Below are positions 52,173 to 61,119 of a DNA stretch of 64,000 nt, piece after piece. A model generated the notes under the pieces. The model was not told the origin of the DNA. It made no database searches and was given only the letters and a program-made list of their open reading frames with translations. The number at the start of each line of letters is the position of its first letter. Within the stretch, counting starts at the first letter, position 1. Source of the stretch: Virgibacillus proomii (GTDB taxonomy: Bacteria; Bacillota; Bacilli; Bacillales; Amphibacillaceae). A program made the position numbers and the translations under genes. The stretch covers positions 1 to 64,000 of the forward strand of contig NZ_FUFN01000010.1 in assembly GCF_900162615.1 (NCBI RefSeq), written 5' to 3'.

Positions 52173-53012
52173 ATGAGCAATAAATTGGTTGAGTTTAGAA
52201 ATATATCATTTCGATATGGAGAAGAGCAGCCTTGGGTATTAAAAAATTGTAGTTTTGAAATCTATGAGGAGGAATGGGTAGCCATTATCGGCCATAATGG
52301 ATCCGGTAAATCAACCATCGCAAAACTTATGAATGGACTGTTGTTTCCTCAAGAAGGAGAGATTTATATTGATGGCAAGCTTGTTCAAGAGGAGACGATT
52401 TGGGATATCCGAAAAGATGTAGGGATGGTATTTCAAAATCCCGATAATCAATTTGTTGGAACGACTGTACAAGATGATGTTGCATTTGGCATGGAGAATC
52501 GAGGCTTTTCAAGAGAAGACATGCTTGCCCGTATAGAAGACGTGCTTGACGCTGTTCGTATGCAAGATTATCGTTTAACAGAACCTCACCGTTTATCTGG
52601 TGGACAAAAACAGCGTGTTGCCATAGCAAGTGTCTTAGCTGTATCGCCAAAAGTTCTCATTTTGGATGAGGCAACTGCCATGCTTGATCCAAAAGGAAGA
52701 AAAGAAATAATGGCGACCGTTACAGGGGTCCAAGAGAAAAACAATGTAGCGTTACTGACAATTACGCACGATTTACAGGAAATAGTTCAAGCAGACCGCG
52801 TTATTGTTATGAATGAGGGTGAAGTATGGCAGGAAACTACGCCAAGAACGCTTCTTTCTCAACAACAGGAGTTGCGGAAAATCGGTTTGGATGTACCGTT
52901 TATCGCAACCTTAGCTAATGAATTAAAACAAGCGGGTATTCCGATTAGTCAGGAACCATTAAATCATGAAGAAATGTTGGAGGAATTATGGACATTATAT
53001 TCAAGAACGTAG
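52173..53012 (+). CDS. ecfA1: ECF transporter ATPase EcfA1
   Basis: 279 residues. ABC ATPase: Walker A GHNGSGKST at 40-48, Q-loop NPDNQFVGTT, signature LSGGQKQR, Walker B VLILDEATAMLD, H-loop ITHD. With EcfA2 and EcfT it forms the shared energy module for vitamin and metal uptake; the substrate subunits (EcfS) are encoded elsewhere. Overlaps ecfA2 by 25 bases. Confidence 0.97.
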   Translation: MSNKLVEFRNISFRYGEEQPWVLKNCSFEIYEEEWVAIIGHNGSGKSTIAKLMNGLLFPQEGEIYIDGKLVQEETIWDIRKDVGMVFQNPDNQFVGTTVQDDVAFGMENRGFSREDMLARIEDVLDAVRMQDYRLTEPHRLSGGQKQRVAIASVLAVSPKVLILDEATAMLDPKGRKEIMATVTGVQEKNNVALLTITHDLQEIVQADRVIVMNEGEVWQETTPRTLLSQQQELRKIGLDVPFIATLANELKQAGIPISQEPLNHEEMLEELWTLYSRT

Positions 53013-53860
53013 GCTATACATATCAGCAGAATTCGCCATTCGCTCATAAAGCTATCGATCAGTTGAATTTTCATATTCCTTCAGGTACATTTGTCGCCAT
53101 TGTTGGACATACAGGTTCAGGAAAGTCGACATTAATTCAGCATCTAAATGGTTTGCTTCAGCCCACAGAAGGAGAAGTATGGATAGGTGATTATCACTTA
53201 ACCCCTGATAAGAAGCCAAAGGATATGAAAATGTTGAGAAGTAGTGTTGGCGTTGTATTTCAATATCCGGAGCATCAACTGTTCGAAGAAACAATCGCTA
53301 AAGACATTAGCTTTGGTCCGAAAAATTTTGGTGTTGGGGATAGCGAAATACAAAAGCGTATTAATGAGGTGCTGCCAGCAGTCGGATTAACGGAAGACTT
53401 TTTAGAACGATCTCCGTTCGATTTAAGCGGTGGGCAAATGCGGAGAGTTGCAATTGCAGGTGTATTGGCGACCAAGCCAAAAGTGCTTGTTCTCGATGAG
53501 CCTACAGCAGGACTTGATCCCCGAGGGCAAAGGGAAATGATGGATATGTTCTATGAAAGGCATCAAAAGGAGAAGCTGACGACGATATTAGTTACACATA
53601 GTATGGAGGATGCAGTTACCTATGCCGACCATGTTATCATTCTGAACAAGGGGACAAAATATATGGAAGGTAAGCCGGAAGAAGTTTTCGTACAAAAAGC
53701 AGCATTACAGAAAGTTCAACTTGATGTTCCAGAAATAGTAGCATTTCTAGATCGGTTTAATAAAAGATTCGGTGTAAGCATTCCTTTTACCCGTCAGACA
53801 GAAAAAGAGCTTGCTAGTACGATAGCTAACGTGATCAAGGAGGGAAAAGTCCATGAATAA
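52988..53860 (+). CDS. ecfA2: ECF transporter ATPase EcfA2
   Basis: 290 residues. Walker A GHTGSGKST, YPEHQLFEET Q-loop, signature LSGGQMRR, Walker B VLVLDEPTAGLD, H-loop THSME. Partner of EcfA1 in the ATPase heterodimer. Starts inside ecfA1 and overlaps ecfT by eight bases. Confidence 0.97.
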   Translation: MDIIFKNVGYTYQQNSPFAHKAIDQLNFHIPSGTFVAIVGHTGSGKSTLIQHLNGLLQPTEGEVWIGDYHLTPDKKPKDMKMLRSSVGVVFQYPEHQLFEETIAKDISFGPKNFGVGDSEIQKRINEVLPAVGLTEDFLERSPFDLSGGQMRRVAIAGVLATKPKVLVLDEPTAGLDPRGQREMMDMFYERHQKEKLTTILVTHSMEDAVTYADHVIILNKGTKYMEGKPEEVFVQKAALQKVQLDVPEIVAFLDRFNKRFGVSIPFTRQTEKELASTIANVIKEGKVHE

Positions 53861-54650
53861 TGCTATTGTTATTGGACAATACGTACCAGGGAATTCCCTT
53901 GTTCACCGACTTGATCCACGAACAAAAATCACCATTATTTTTATCTTTGTGTTTATTGTATTTCTAGCGAACAATGTTTGGAGTTATGCCATACTTACTA
54001 CCTTTGCTTTAGCTAGTATGTTTACATCACGAGTACCGATCCGATTTATTTTAAAAGGTCTCATGCCTGTGTGGTTTTTAATTATTTTTACATTCTTGCT
54101 TCACATCATTATTACGAAGGAAGGTACACCCGTTTTCGAGATTTTTTCCTTTACAGTCTATTCAGGAGGCCTTATTCAAGGGTTTGCTATTTCAATGCGC
54201 TTCTTTTTGCTTATTTTAGTAACCTCGCTTTTAACACTAACGACAACACCGATAGAAATAACCGATGCGATCGAAAGCCTTCTGCACCCATTAAAACGAG
54301 TGAAGTTTCCTGTACATGAGCTGGCATTAATGATGTCTATTTCATTGCGGTTCATACCGACATTATTACAGGAGACAGAAAAGATCTCTAAAGCGCAAGC
54401 ATCACGAGGAGTGGACTTTCGGACGGGACCGATTAAGGATAGGGTACAGGCTGTCGTACCATTACTTGTTCCATTATTCGTCAGTGCCTTCAAACGTGCT
54501 GAGGAACTCGCTATGGCAATGGAGGCTAGAGGTTATCAAGGTGGTGAAGGAAGAACCAAACTCCGTGAATTAAAATTCGGCAAACTTGATATCATTATTT
54601 ATATATTATTTATGACAGTTATTATTGGATTAATCTTGACAAGAAATTAG
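53853..54650 (+). CDS. ecfT: ECF transporter transmembrane subunit EcfT
   Basis: 265 residues, CbiQ family with about five to six hydrophobic segments. Two Ala-Arg-Gly-type coupling motifs (SRGVDFRTG near residue 186 and MEARGYQGG near 226) contact the ATPases. It couples ATP hydrolysis to the substrate subunit. Confidence 0.96.
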   Translation: MNNAIVIGQYVPGNSLVHRLDPRTKITIIFIFVFIVFLANNVWSYAILTTFALASMFTSRVPIRFILKGLMPVWFLIIFTFLLHIIITKEGTPVFEIFSFTVYSGGLIQGFAISMRFFLLILVTSLLTLTTTPIEITDAIESLLHPLKRVKFPVHELALMMSISLRFIPTLLQETEKISKAQASRGVDFRTGPIKDRVQAVVPLLVPLFVSAFKRAEELAMAMEARGYQGGEGRTKLRELKFGKLDIIIYILFMTVIIGLILTRN

Positions 54651-54668
54651 GTGAGAAAGGGCAATAAA

Positions 54669-55409
54669 ATGGAAAGATTGAAATGCACCATTCAATATGA
54701 CGGCTCTTTTTTCTCTGGTTTTCAAATACAACCGGGAAAACGTACGATTCAAGGAATAATAGAAGATGTTTTAATGAAAATGCATAAGGGAAGGCATATC
54801 CGGATCCATCCATCTGGGAGGACGGATGGAGGGGCTCATGCCATCGGTCAAACCATTCATTTTGATTCGCCTTATGACATTCCTTTAAATAATTGGAAGC
54901 AAGCACTCAATACATTACTCCCTGATGATGTTTACGTTAAAGAGGTAGAGAAGGTTCAAGATACATTTCATGCAAGATACGATGTCGTTGAAAAGGAATA
55001 TCGCTATTACGTGTTAAATGAAGCCGAACCTAATGTGTTTAAACGTAATTATGCATATTTTTTCCCATATGTTTTAGATATTTCGTCTATCCAACGGGCG
55101 TGCCGCTATTTTGAGGGAACCCATGATTTCACGACCTTTTCTTCTGCAAAAGCAGAAACAAAAGGGAGCAGAGAAAGAACGCTGTATCAAGTGTCTTGTG
55201 AAAAAAGAGGATCAGAAATCGAATTTATCTTTCGAGGAAATGGTTTTTTGTATAATATGGTACGCATTATCGTTGGATTCTTACTAGATGTGGGCCAAGG
55301 GAAGAGAAATCAAGACGAAATAGAGGAATTGTTTGCAAAAAAGGATAGAAGACTAGCAGGTGATACTGCGCCACCACAGGGGCTTTATTTGTGGCGTGTG
55401 ACGTATTAA
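54669..55409 (+). CDS. truA: tRNA pseudouridine(38-40) synthase TruA
   Basis: 246 residues from ATG 54669 after GAGAAAGGGC; GTG 54651 is less likely. Catalytic Asp lies in GRTDGGAHA near residue 52 (family GRTDxGVHA). It makes pseudouridine in the anticodon arm. In B. subtilis rplM follows closely; here 1.3 kb lies between. Confidence 0.96.
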   Translation: MERLKCTIQYDGSFFSGFQIQPGKRTIQGIIEDVLMKMHKGRHIRIHPSGRTDGGAHAIGQTIHFDSPYDIPLNNWKQALNTLLPDDVYVKEVEKVQDTFHARYDVVEKEYRYYVLNEAEPNVFKRNYAYFFPYVLDISSIQRACRYFEGTHDFTTFSSAKAETKGSRERTLYQVSCEKRGSEIEFIFRGNGFLYNMVRIIVGFLLDVGQGKRNQDEIEELFAKKDRRLAGDTAPPQGLYLWRVTY

Positions 55410-55837
55410 AGGAAGGACAAGTACAAAAACCCCTTTAAAGGGTTGAAAAAGCTTGTAAAATGAATATGAGCGATACACGTACTGTATAAATTGTAAGAAG
55501 AATAAACGTGTATGTACGTGCTCGTGCTCAAAGGATAAAGAGGAACGAGGTCGGTACAGAACAACGCAATGACCACCTTGAAAGAAAAACATCACTTCTA
55601 TGAATGATGTTTCACTATTAAAACCTTTTCTTGTCCTAGAAAAATCACTGTGTAATGCTGTAAAGCTACTTTTGTTAATAAAAAAGAAAAGCTCTTTTCT
55701 ACATGTGGTGTAATGCTGTCGACGGTTTTGCTTGTCGGGGTTACAAAGCTGACACTAGTATGTCCAGTGGCTGTGGCTGCAAAGTTCGAAGCCCGAGGAA
55801 GTACTTTTTAATAAACAGAAGGCTTGTATATGGACGT

Positions 55838-56020
55838 TTTATCCCGCATGAACGGTAGTAAGGACCTCCGCTTTCATGCTACGAGGTGAAACCTAGGAGG
55901 ATAAGTAGAGGAGCCAACTGCAAGTCAAATGTCCGATTCTGTTCAGAGGCTTTTAGGTCATACTCTTGCGTACTAACATCAGGTAGGGGGAAAGAACACC
56001 GTTTTGAAGATCCACTTTAT
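55838..56020 (+). repeat. Intergenic repeat, family D (copy 3)
   Basis: GTTTTATCCCGCATGAACGG, a CTCCGCTTTCA...GAGG-type stem region, AAATGTCCGATTCTGTTCAG, and GGTAGGGGGAAAGAACACC near the end, followed by CCACTTTAT. Same order as 23815-23980 with many substitutions. Confidence 0.65.
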
Positions 56021-56185
56021 AATGGAAATACAAAGGAAATTCACGGAGGTTATTTTTAAAGGACTTTTGTTTAAAAAGCCTGGTAATAAGGACACTTCGA
56101 AATTCTATGTACGTTAGAACGTATAAATGTTTAGTCTTGAAGTTCATTCAACAGAAATTTTTATGTATTAAATGCAATTAAGGCT

Positions 56186-56564
56186 AGCGTCAACCTTTGC
56201 TTGCCACTGGCTAATTTTTCTTTATTGACTTGTTTCTGTGCTCCTTGGAAATGAAGAACACTTTTCCTCCGTGGGAATGAGTCCAAGGAAGCTATACTAG
56301 TACTTCATGTATCTAACAAAAGATCTTCTACTAAAAGTGCTCACGTCCTGTGGGCAACGTAGAAGGCATTATGTCCTATACAGCCCATTATCAAAAATTG
56401 CGTCGCCTCGAACTTTGATGCAAAGGGATGTGTTAGTGTCGCCGCCGTAACAGGGCAAGGAAATCTATGTCAGCGACGCATCGCACGCAGAAAAAGTATA
56501 TTGCTTTTTCAAGGACATCTGTGATTTTATCTGACCTTGGCAGTTTTTATCCTCTTTTTGAACA
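56186..56564 (-). mobile_element. MITE-like repeat, family C (long copy, inverted)
   Basis: Minus strand starts GTGTTCAAAAAGAGGATAAA (56564 downward) and later carries AGCTTCCTTGGACTCATTCC and GGAGCACAGAAACAAGTCAA, which align with 32601-32676. It includes internal modules (CTTGAAAAAGC, GCGTGCGATGCGTCGC) shared with 6378-6435 and 7222-7275. The other end is not sharply defined. Confidence 0.65.
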
Positions 56565-56744
56565 CGCACTTATATGAAGAAAAAGTGTGGATAATGAGGA
56601 GTAACTCTTGACATTATGCTGGCATTTGGTGTATTATGATCTATGGCATTTTATTTCAAAACCATGATTAGCCCCGGAAACTAATTATGTTGAAATAGAC
56701 GAACGAATTTGTTTTTGATTTTAAGGATATGGAGGGAAACACTC

Positions 56745-57182
56745 ATGCGCACAACTTTCATGGCAAATGAAAATAACATTGAACGCAAATGGTTAGTTGT
56801 TGATGCAGAAGGTAAACGATTAGGTCGTTTAGCTAGTGAAGTTGCTACACTCCTTCGCGGAAAGCATAAGCCAACTTACACACCGCATGCAGATACTGGT
56901 GACCATGTAATTATTATTAATGCTGAGAAAATTGAATTGACTGGTAATAAAATTACAGACAAAATATACTACCGCCATACAAATTACCCAGGTGGTTTAA
57001 AAGAACGTACTGCAGACGAAATGCGTACGAAATACCCTGAACGTATGCTAGAGATGGCAGTTAGAGGTATGCTTCCTAAAGGCCCTTTAGGACGTAAAAT
57101 GGCTAAGAAACTACATGTATTCAGAGGATCAGAACATACGCATCAAGCACAAAAACCGGAAGTTTATGAGCTTCGCGGGTAA
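56745..57182 (+). CDS. rplM: 50S ribosomal protein L13
   Basis: 145 residues from ATG 56745 (MRTTFMANENNIERKW), set by GGAGGGAAACACTC; the frame is open from 56709. Contains VVDAEGKRLGRLASEVA and GMLPKGPLGRKMAKKL. An early-assembling 50S protein. Co-transcribed with rpsI. Confidence 0.97.
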   Translation: MRTTFMANENNIERKWLVVDAEGKRLGRLASEVATLLRGKHKPTYTPHADTGDHVIIINAEKIELTGNKITDKIYYRHTNYPGGLKERTADEMRTKYPERMLEMAVRGMLPKGPLGRKMAKKLHVFRGSEHTHQAQKPEVYELRG

Positions 57183-57202
57183 CTAAAAGGAGGTAAAGGA
57201 AT

Positions 57203-57595
57203 TTGGCACAAGTACAATACTATGGCACAGGTCGTCGTAAAAAATCAACTGCTCGTGTACGTTTAGTACCTGGAACAGGTAACATTACGATCAACGGACG
57301 TAATGCAGCTGATTATTTTCCATATGAAACTCAGCTGTTAATTTTAAATCAACCACTAGTAGCAACTGAAACACAAGGAACATATGACGTAATCGTTAAT
57401 GTTCACGGTGGTGGTTTCACTGGTCAAGCTGGAGCAATCCGCCACGGAATTGCCCGCGCATTGCTTGAAGCTAACCCAGAATACCGCAGCACACTTAAAG
57501 CAGAAGGCTTCCTAACTCGTGACGCCAGAATGAAAGAACGTAAAAAATACGGTCTTAAAAAAGCTCGTCGTGCACCTCAGTTCTCAAAACGTTAA
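57203..57595 (+). CDS. rpsI: 30S ribosomal protein S9
   Basis: 130 residues, TTG start after AAAAGGAGGTAAAGGAA. YYGTGRRKKSTARVRLVPG start and the C-terminal KARRAPQFSKR tail whose last Arg contacts P-site tRNA. Last chromosomal gene before the prophage. Confidence 0.97.
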   Translation: MAQVQYYGTGRRKKSTARVRLVPGTGNITINGRNAADYFPYETQLLILNQPLVATETQGTYDVIVNVHGGGFTGQAGAIRHGIARALLEANPEYRSTLKAEGFLTRDARMKERKKYGLKKARRAPQFSKR

Positions 57596-57610
57596 GATGT
57601 CTAGTTTCAC

Positions 57611-57650
57611 AAAGCCCCCAACCATAAGTGGTTGAGGGCTTTTACTTTTT
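57611..57650 (+). terminator. Terminator after rpsI
   Basis: AAAGCCCCCAACCA/TGGTTGAGGGCTTTT long stem with a four-base loop and T-rich tail. Confidence 0.92.
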
Positions 57651-57684
57651 ATAAGTTTGTTTAAAACGCTGAAAAATCGCACAC

Positions 57685-57717
57685 GTAATATACAAGTAAT
57701 ATACAGGTAATATACAT
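57685..57717 (+). repeat. Three 11-bp direct repeats next to the integrase
   Basis: GTAATATACA occurs at 57685, 57696 and 57707, exactly 11 bp apart, between the rpsI terminator and the 3' end of the integrase. The spacing of one helical turn suits protein binding (arm-type integrase or excisionase sites near the left attachment site). The att core itself cannot be seen. Confidence 0.7.
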
Positions 57718-57739
57718 GGATTATGAAAGAAAAAGCTGC

Positions 57740-58529
57740 TTATTTAAGCGTGTCAATCGCTATAAGCAGCTGTTCAATATCCTTGTGTGTATATACTTTA
57801 TCTGTAATATCCTTGGATGCATGTCCCATAATTCGTTTGATGGACAACTTGTTCGCCCCGGCGTTATCCATGAGTGTTGCAAATGTGTGTCTGCAGTCAT
57901 GAGGTCTATGATCCATTTCTAATTGCTCCATGATCTTCTTCCATTTTTCGTGATAGTAGACGTAGTAACTCATTTTGTTGTTTTCGTGATTAGTGACGAG
58001 ATATTCATTATTTGGATCCATGCGAGCTTCGATAAGTGAATGTATTTTTTTGTGAATGGGGATTACTCGGTTTGTTCCAGCTTCTGTTTTAAAACCCCCC
58101 CGGAAGTACCTTTTATCAAGATGAATGTTTTCGTTCTTTACTTCAACTAACTCTCCCGGTCGTAAACCTGTATAGATCATGATCAAGACCGTGTCGATAA
58201 AATCTAATCTATCGACGTTTTCCCATAACTTTTTAATCTCATCCAAGTTAAATGGCTGCCTAGAACTTTTCGTGTTATCTCTAGGTAACTCCACAAACCT
58301 AGCGTAGTCTTTATGAGTTAGATCATTTTCCATAGCGAATTTATACATCTGATTAAACAGCACTTTTATTTTTCTCTTTGTGCCGTGTGATTTATCACAG
58401 TTATCGATAACTGCCTGCAAATGCGCCTTCCTAATATCTACGAATTTTAAGTCATGTAAAGACTCCGAGCGGTTAAAGGCCCCGTTCTTTCTTTAATCTT
58501 TCGTACACTTCTTTGAAAGTAATCTTACC
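57740..58529 (-). pseudogene. Prophage tyrosine integrase, broken
   Basis: The catalytic domain is intact on the minus strand: Arg in GLRPGELVEV, Lys in the beta hairpin FKTEAGTNR, HDCRHTFAT (His-x-x-Arg), GHAS and the nucleophile Tyr in VYTHKDIEQLL. The frame continues upstream of 58420 (AFNRSESLHDLKFVDIRK), but near 58480 the frame is lost; a further piece (GKITFKEVYERLKKERG) lies in another frame at about 58490-58529. The N-terminal arm-binding domain is missing, so the protein is probably non-functional. Confidence 0.85.
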
Positions 58530-58834
58530 GGCAGATTATTTTTTCTACCTGTAGGATTTACCTTTTTTTCTTCTTTTTTCTCAATTTCTAATTTGGTAGC
58601 TGCAGCATGTTCTTTTTCCTGCTTTCTTTCCTCAAGCTGGTCTTTTTCTTCTGGTGTTAACTCCGGCATGAAAATACCTGAAATAATAAATACGACTAAT
58701 GACGATGCTAGTAATATGGATAGTTTTTTAAAGGACATTCCTTTTTTAAATATTGCTCTTACTATAAGTAAAATGATTCCAGCAACAATAGAAACAAAGC
58801 TCAAGAAAAATAAGATATCAAATATAAAACCCAA
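58493..58834 (-). CDS. Small membrane protein of unknown function, 3' end likely truncated
   Basis: 113 residues, TTG start after AAAGGAG. Two hydrophobic segments (about residues 5-28 and 39-57), then a charged region rich in Glu and Lys. I do not recognise the family. Its last 15 or so residues are encoded by DNA whose other frame reads as the integrase N-terminus (GKITFKEVYERL), so a deletion probably fused this gene to the integrase. Confidence 0.6.
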   Translation of the reverse strand: MGFIFDILFFLSFVSIVAGIILLIVRAIFKKGMSFKKLSILLASSLVVFIISGIFMPELTPEEKDQLEERKQEKEHAAATKLEIEKKEEKKVNPTGRKNNLPVRLLSKKCTKD

Positions 58835-58884
58835 GTTAATTATCTCCTTTCCGTAAAAGTTAGTAAAATAGTATGTGATTCTAA

Positions 58885-59058
58885 TTACCTAGTAATTGTG
58901 TAAAATTTTTTAAGGTGACAAATTTCTTTAGGTATTCCATAGGTTAAAGCAAGTTCTTCTATGGTAATGTTTGTGCTTACATACTCATAAATACACTTAT
59001 CTGGTAAAAGTAGTTCAACAGCAAACTTGTTTGCTTCTTGTTCAATTTTGTCGACAGA
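58885..59058 (-). pseudogene. ImmA/IrrE-type metallopeptidase, C-terminal remnant
   Basis: About 58 codons on the minus strand, beginning abruptly and reading VDKIEQEANKFAVELLLPDK, then an EELALTYGIP-type helix-turn motif and a stop. The KIEQEANKFAVELLLP block is characteristic of the ImmA/IrrE (COG2856) family, which cleaves phage or mobile-element repressors. The HExxH active site that should precede it is gone: the sequence changes near 59052-59060 into a tail gene on the other strand. Confidence 0.8.
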
Positions 59059-59060
59059 TA

Positions 59061-59192
59061 AAAAAGCTGATTTATGATGATCGTATATCAGAAGTAAATA
59101 ATTTTGAAATTAAACATATTGACGACCAGTTTCACATTAAATTCATGGTTGTAAGTAATGTTGGTGTTTTGGAAATGGAGGAGGTGTTTTAG
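59061..59192 (+). pseudogene. XkdS-like (DUF2634) baseplate protein, C-terminal remnant
   Basis: The last 43 codons of a plus-strand gene: KKLIYDDRISEVNNFEIKHI, ending LEMEEVF and stopping at 59192. The position before a baseplate J gene and the YDDRI motif agree with the end of PBSX XkdS/DUF2634. Its 5' part was lost at the junction near 59052-59060. Confidence 0.7.
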
Positions 59193-60257
59193 GTGTTTGA
59201 GAATAAGAGCTATGAAAACATTTTGGAAGAAATGCTGGATAGCATCTCTGATGACATAGACAAACGAGAGGGCAGCATTATATATACTGCCATTGCTCCA
59301 CAAGCGGCGGCATTATCGGAAGCCTATATTTGGTTAGATAACATATTTAACCTAACCTTTGCTGATACGGCAATAGACGAATATCTGGATAGACGTGTAG
59401 GAGAGTTTGGGATTCATCGAAGACAAGCTATAAAGGCAAAAAGAAAAGCTGAATTCTATACTGAGAACGATGTACCAATGGATATACCGATTGGTAGTCG
59501 TTTTTTTATTGATGATAGATATTATGTGGTAATTGAAAAGCTGGATGATGGTGTTTTCTTATTGGAATGCGAGGAAGCTGGTATAACTGGTAACGTACCA
59601 AAAGGGAATTTACTTCCTGTTGACACCATTAGCGGATTAAGTAAAGCGATCTTAACTGACATTATTATTCCTGGGACGGAAGAAGAAACAGACGATCAAC
59701 TTAGACAGAGGTTTTTTGAAGCTGTTAATGAACCTTCTTTTGGCGGAAACATTTCTGACTATCGGCGGAAAATAAATGCTATGGAAGGTGTGGGCGGAAC
59801 AAAAGTGTTCCCTGTGTGGAAGGGAGGGGGGACAGTCAAATGTGTTTTCATTAACGCTGATTATGATACACCATCCAGTTCACTTGTAGACAAAATCCAA
59901 ACGGAAATGGATCCTGAAGTAAATCAAGGAAAAGGAATAGGGTTGGCTCCAATAGGTCACGTAGTAACAATAAAAGGTGTTTCTAGTGTTAATGTAAGTA
60001 TTGAAACTAAAATCACATTGGGCAATGAATTTACGATAGGTCAAGTAAAAAATGATATTGAAGCAGTTGTGAATAGTTATTTGCTAGAATTACGAAAATC
60101 ATGGAGTAGCCAAGAAAAATTGATTGTCCGTATATCTCAAATTGAAGCAAGGATTCTAAATGTACCTGGAGTTATTGATATCGCAGATACAAAAATAAAT
60201 GGTCAAACAGAAAATCTATCTTTGAACGAGGAAGAAATTCCAATTCTAGAAAGGTGA
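59193..60257 (+). CDS. Baseplate J-like phage protein (XkdT type)
   Basis: 354 residues, GTG start with GGAGGAGGTG just upstream. Baseplate J/gp47 fold: N-terminal SDDIDKREGSIIYTAIAPQA near residue 20 and GTEEETDDQLRQRFFEAVNE near 167 are typical. This wedge protein of contractile tails points to a myophage (PBSX/XkdT-like). Intact reading frame. Confidence 0.92.
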   Translation: MFENKSYENILEEMLDSISDDIDKREGSIIYTAIAPQAAALSEAYIWLDNIFNLTFADTAIDEYLDRRVGEFGIHRRQAIKAKRKAEFYTENDVPMDIPIGSRFFIDDRYYVVIEKLDDGVFLLECEEAGITGNVPKGNLLPVDTISGLSKAILTDIIIPGTEEETDDQLRQRFFEAVNEPSFGGNISDYRRKINAMEGVGGTKVFPVWKGGGTVKCVFINADYDTPSSSLVDKIQTEMDPEVNQGKGIGLAPIGHVVTIKGVSSVNVSIETKITLGNEFTIGQVKNDIEAVVNSYLLELRKSWSSQEKLIVRISQIEARILNVPGVIDIADTKINGQTENLSLNEEEIPILER

Positions 60258-60264
60258 CGCTTGT

Positions 60265-60843
60265 ATGATACTTTATAGACTGCCTAAAATCTACCATCAA
60301 ATTAAGGAGTTTGTAGAATTGATGAATGCTGAGCAGCAGGCATTTGAGAAACTAGAAGCTGCGTTTAATAAGGTGTTAGATAATCAATATGTGGCTACAA
60401 GTGATGTTTCGTCTGTAAAGCGGCTTGAGGCTATTCTAAATATCCAAGCAGATCCAACAAAGGAGAGTCTTAGTTTCCGTAGAAAAAGGATATTAAATCG
60501 TTATCTTATAAAACCACCATTTACCGTACGTTACCTTCAGCAAAGACTTGATTTTTTGGTAGGTCAAGGAAGAACATTCGTTGAATTAGAGCCGCTAGAG
60601 TTTATTATTCGTGTAAAGACGAATGTTGATAATGCTATCCTTTTTAAAGAATTAGAGAGGACAGTAAGGACAACTATTCCAGCAAATTTGATCTATCAGC
60701 AACAAACTACTGTACATGACAAGATTCAGTTAAAAGAGCGCATTGTAAGAAAAGAGGTTACTTGGAATTATAAACTTGACTGTACATGGAAACTCGGTGA
60801 AAAACCTTTTGCGTCTTACGGTCAGGGGGTTGATGTTAGATGA
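60265..60843 (+). CDS. Phage tail protein, XkdU/YmfQ (DUF2313) type
   Basis: 192 residues. Follows the baseplate J gene by eight bases, the same order as xkdT-xkdU in PBSX. Contains RRKRILNRYLIKPPFTVRYL near residue 74. Role by family: tail or baseplate assembly between baseplate wedge and tail fibre. Its stop overlaps the start of the next gene (ATGA). Confidence 0.85.
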   Translation: MILYRLPKIYHQIKEFVELMNAEQQAFEKLEAAFNKVLDNQYVATSDVSSVKRLEAILNIQADPTKESLSFRRKRILNRYLIKPPFTVRYLQQRLDFLVGQGRTFVELEPLEFIIRVKTNVDNAILFKELERTVRTTIPANLIYQQQTTVHDKIQLKERIVRKEVTWNYKLDCTWKLGEKPFASYGQGVDVR

Positions 60844-61118
60844 TTGAACAAAAAGTAATCAATGATATTACTAAATTTATATATTCAAAGATCGATAAAG
60901 TTGTTTTGAATGGAAATTATTAAATAACAGACTTTATCATGAAGAAAATAACTGAAAATATTATTGTGCTTCATTATCTTGTTCCTGCAGCTGATGTGTC
61001 GCATATTAAAAAAATTGATTTGGTGGGTCCGGATGGTGTAGTTAGTTCTAATGATGTAAATATTCCTATGCAAGTAGACCAGAGGATGATTCAGGAAATT
61101 GAAGTAGAGGAGGGATAA
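60840..61118 (+). pseudogene. Small phage tail gene with an in-frame stop
   Basis: 92 codons in one frame from ATG 60840 to TAA 61116, but codon 28 is TAA (60921-60923): KIDKVVLNGNY, stop, ITDFIMKKITENIIVLHYLV and IEVEEG. Related phage genes (as I recall) read Tyr-Glu-Ile at this place, so a GAA to TAA change is likely. It lies between DUF2313 and the fibre gene. Function unknown. Confidence 0.82.
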
Positions 61119-61119
61119 T

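Larger units (their letters stand above)
55410..56744 (+). other. Gene-free 1.3 kb stretch with repeats (truA-rplM gap)
   Basis: No coding ORF on either strand. Contains family C fragments (about 55622-55740), a family D copy (55838-56020) and an inverted family C copy (about 56186-56564). An AACCCCTTTAAAGGGTT palindrome follows truA. A TTGACA at 56609 and TATGAT at 56634 (19 bp spacer) could be the rplM promoter, weak call. Confidence 0.7.
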
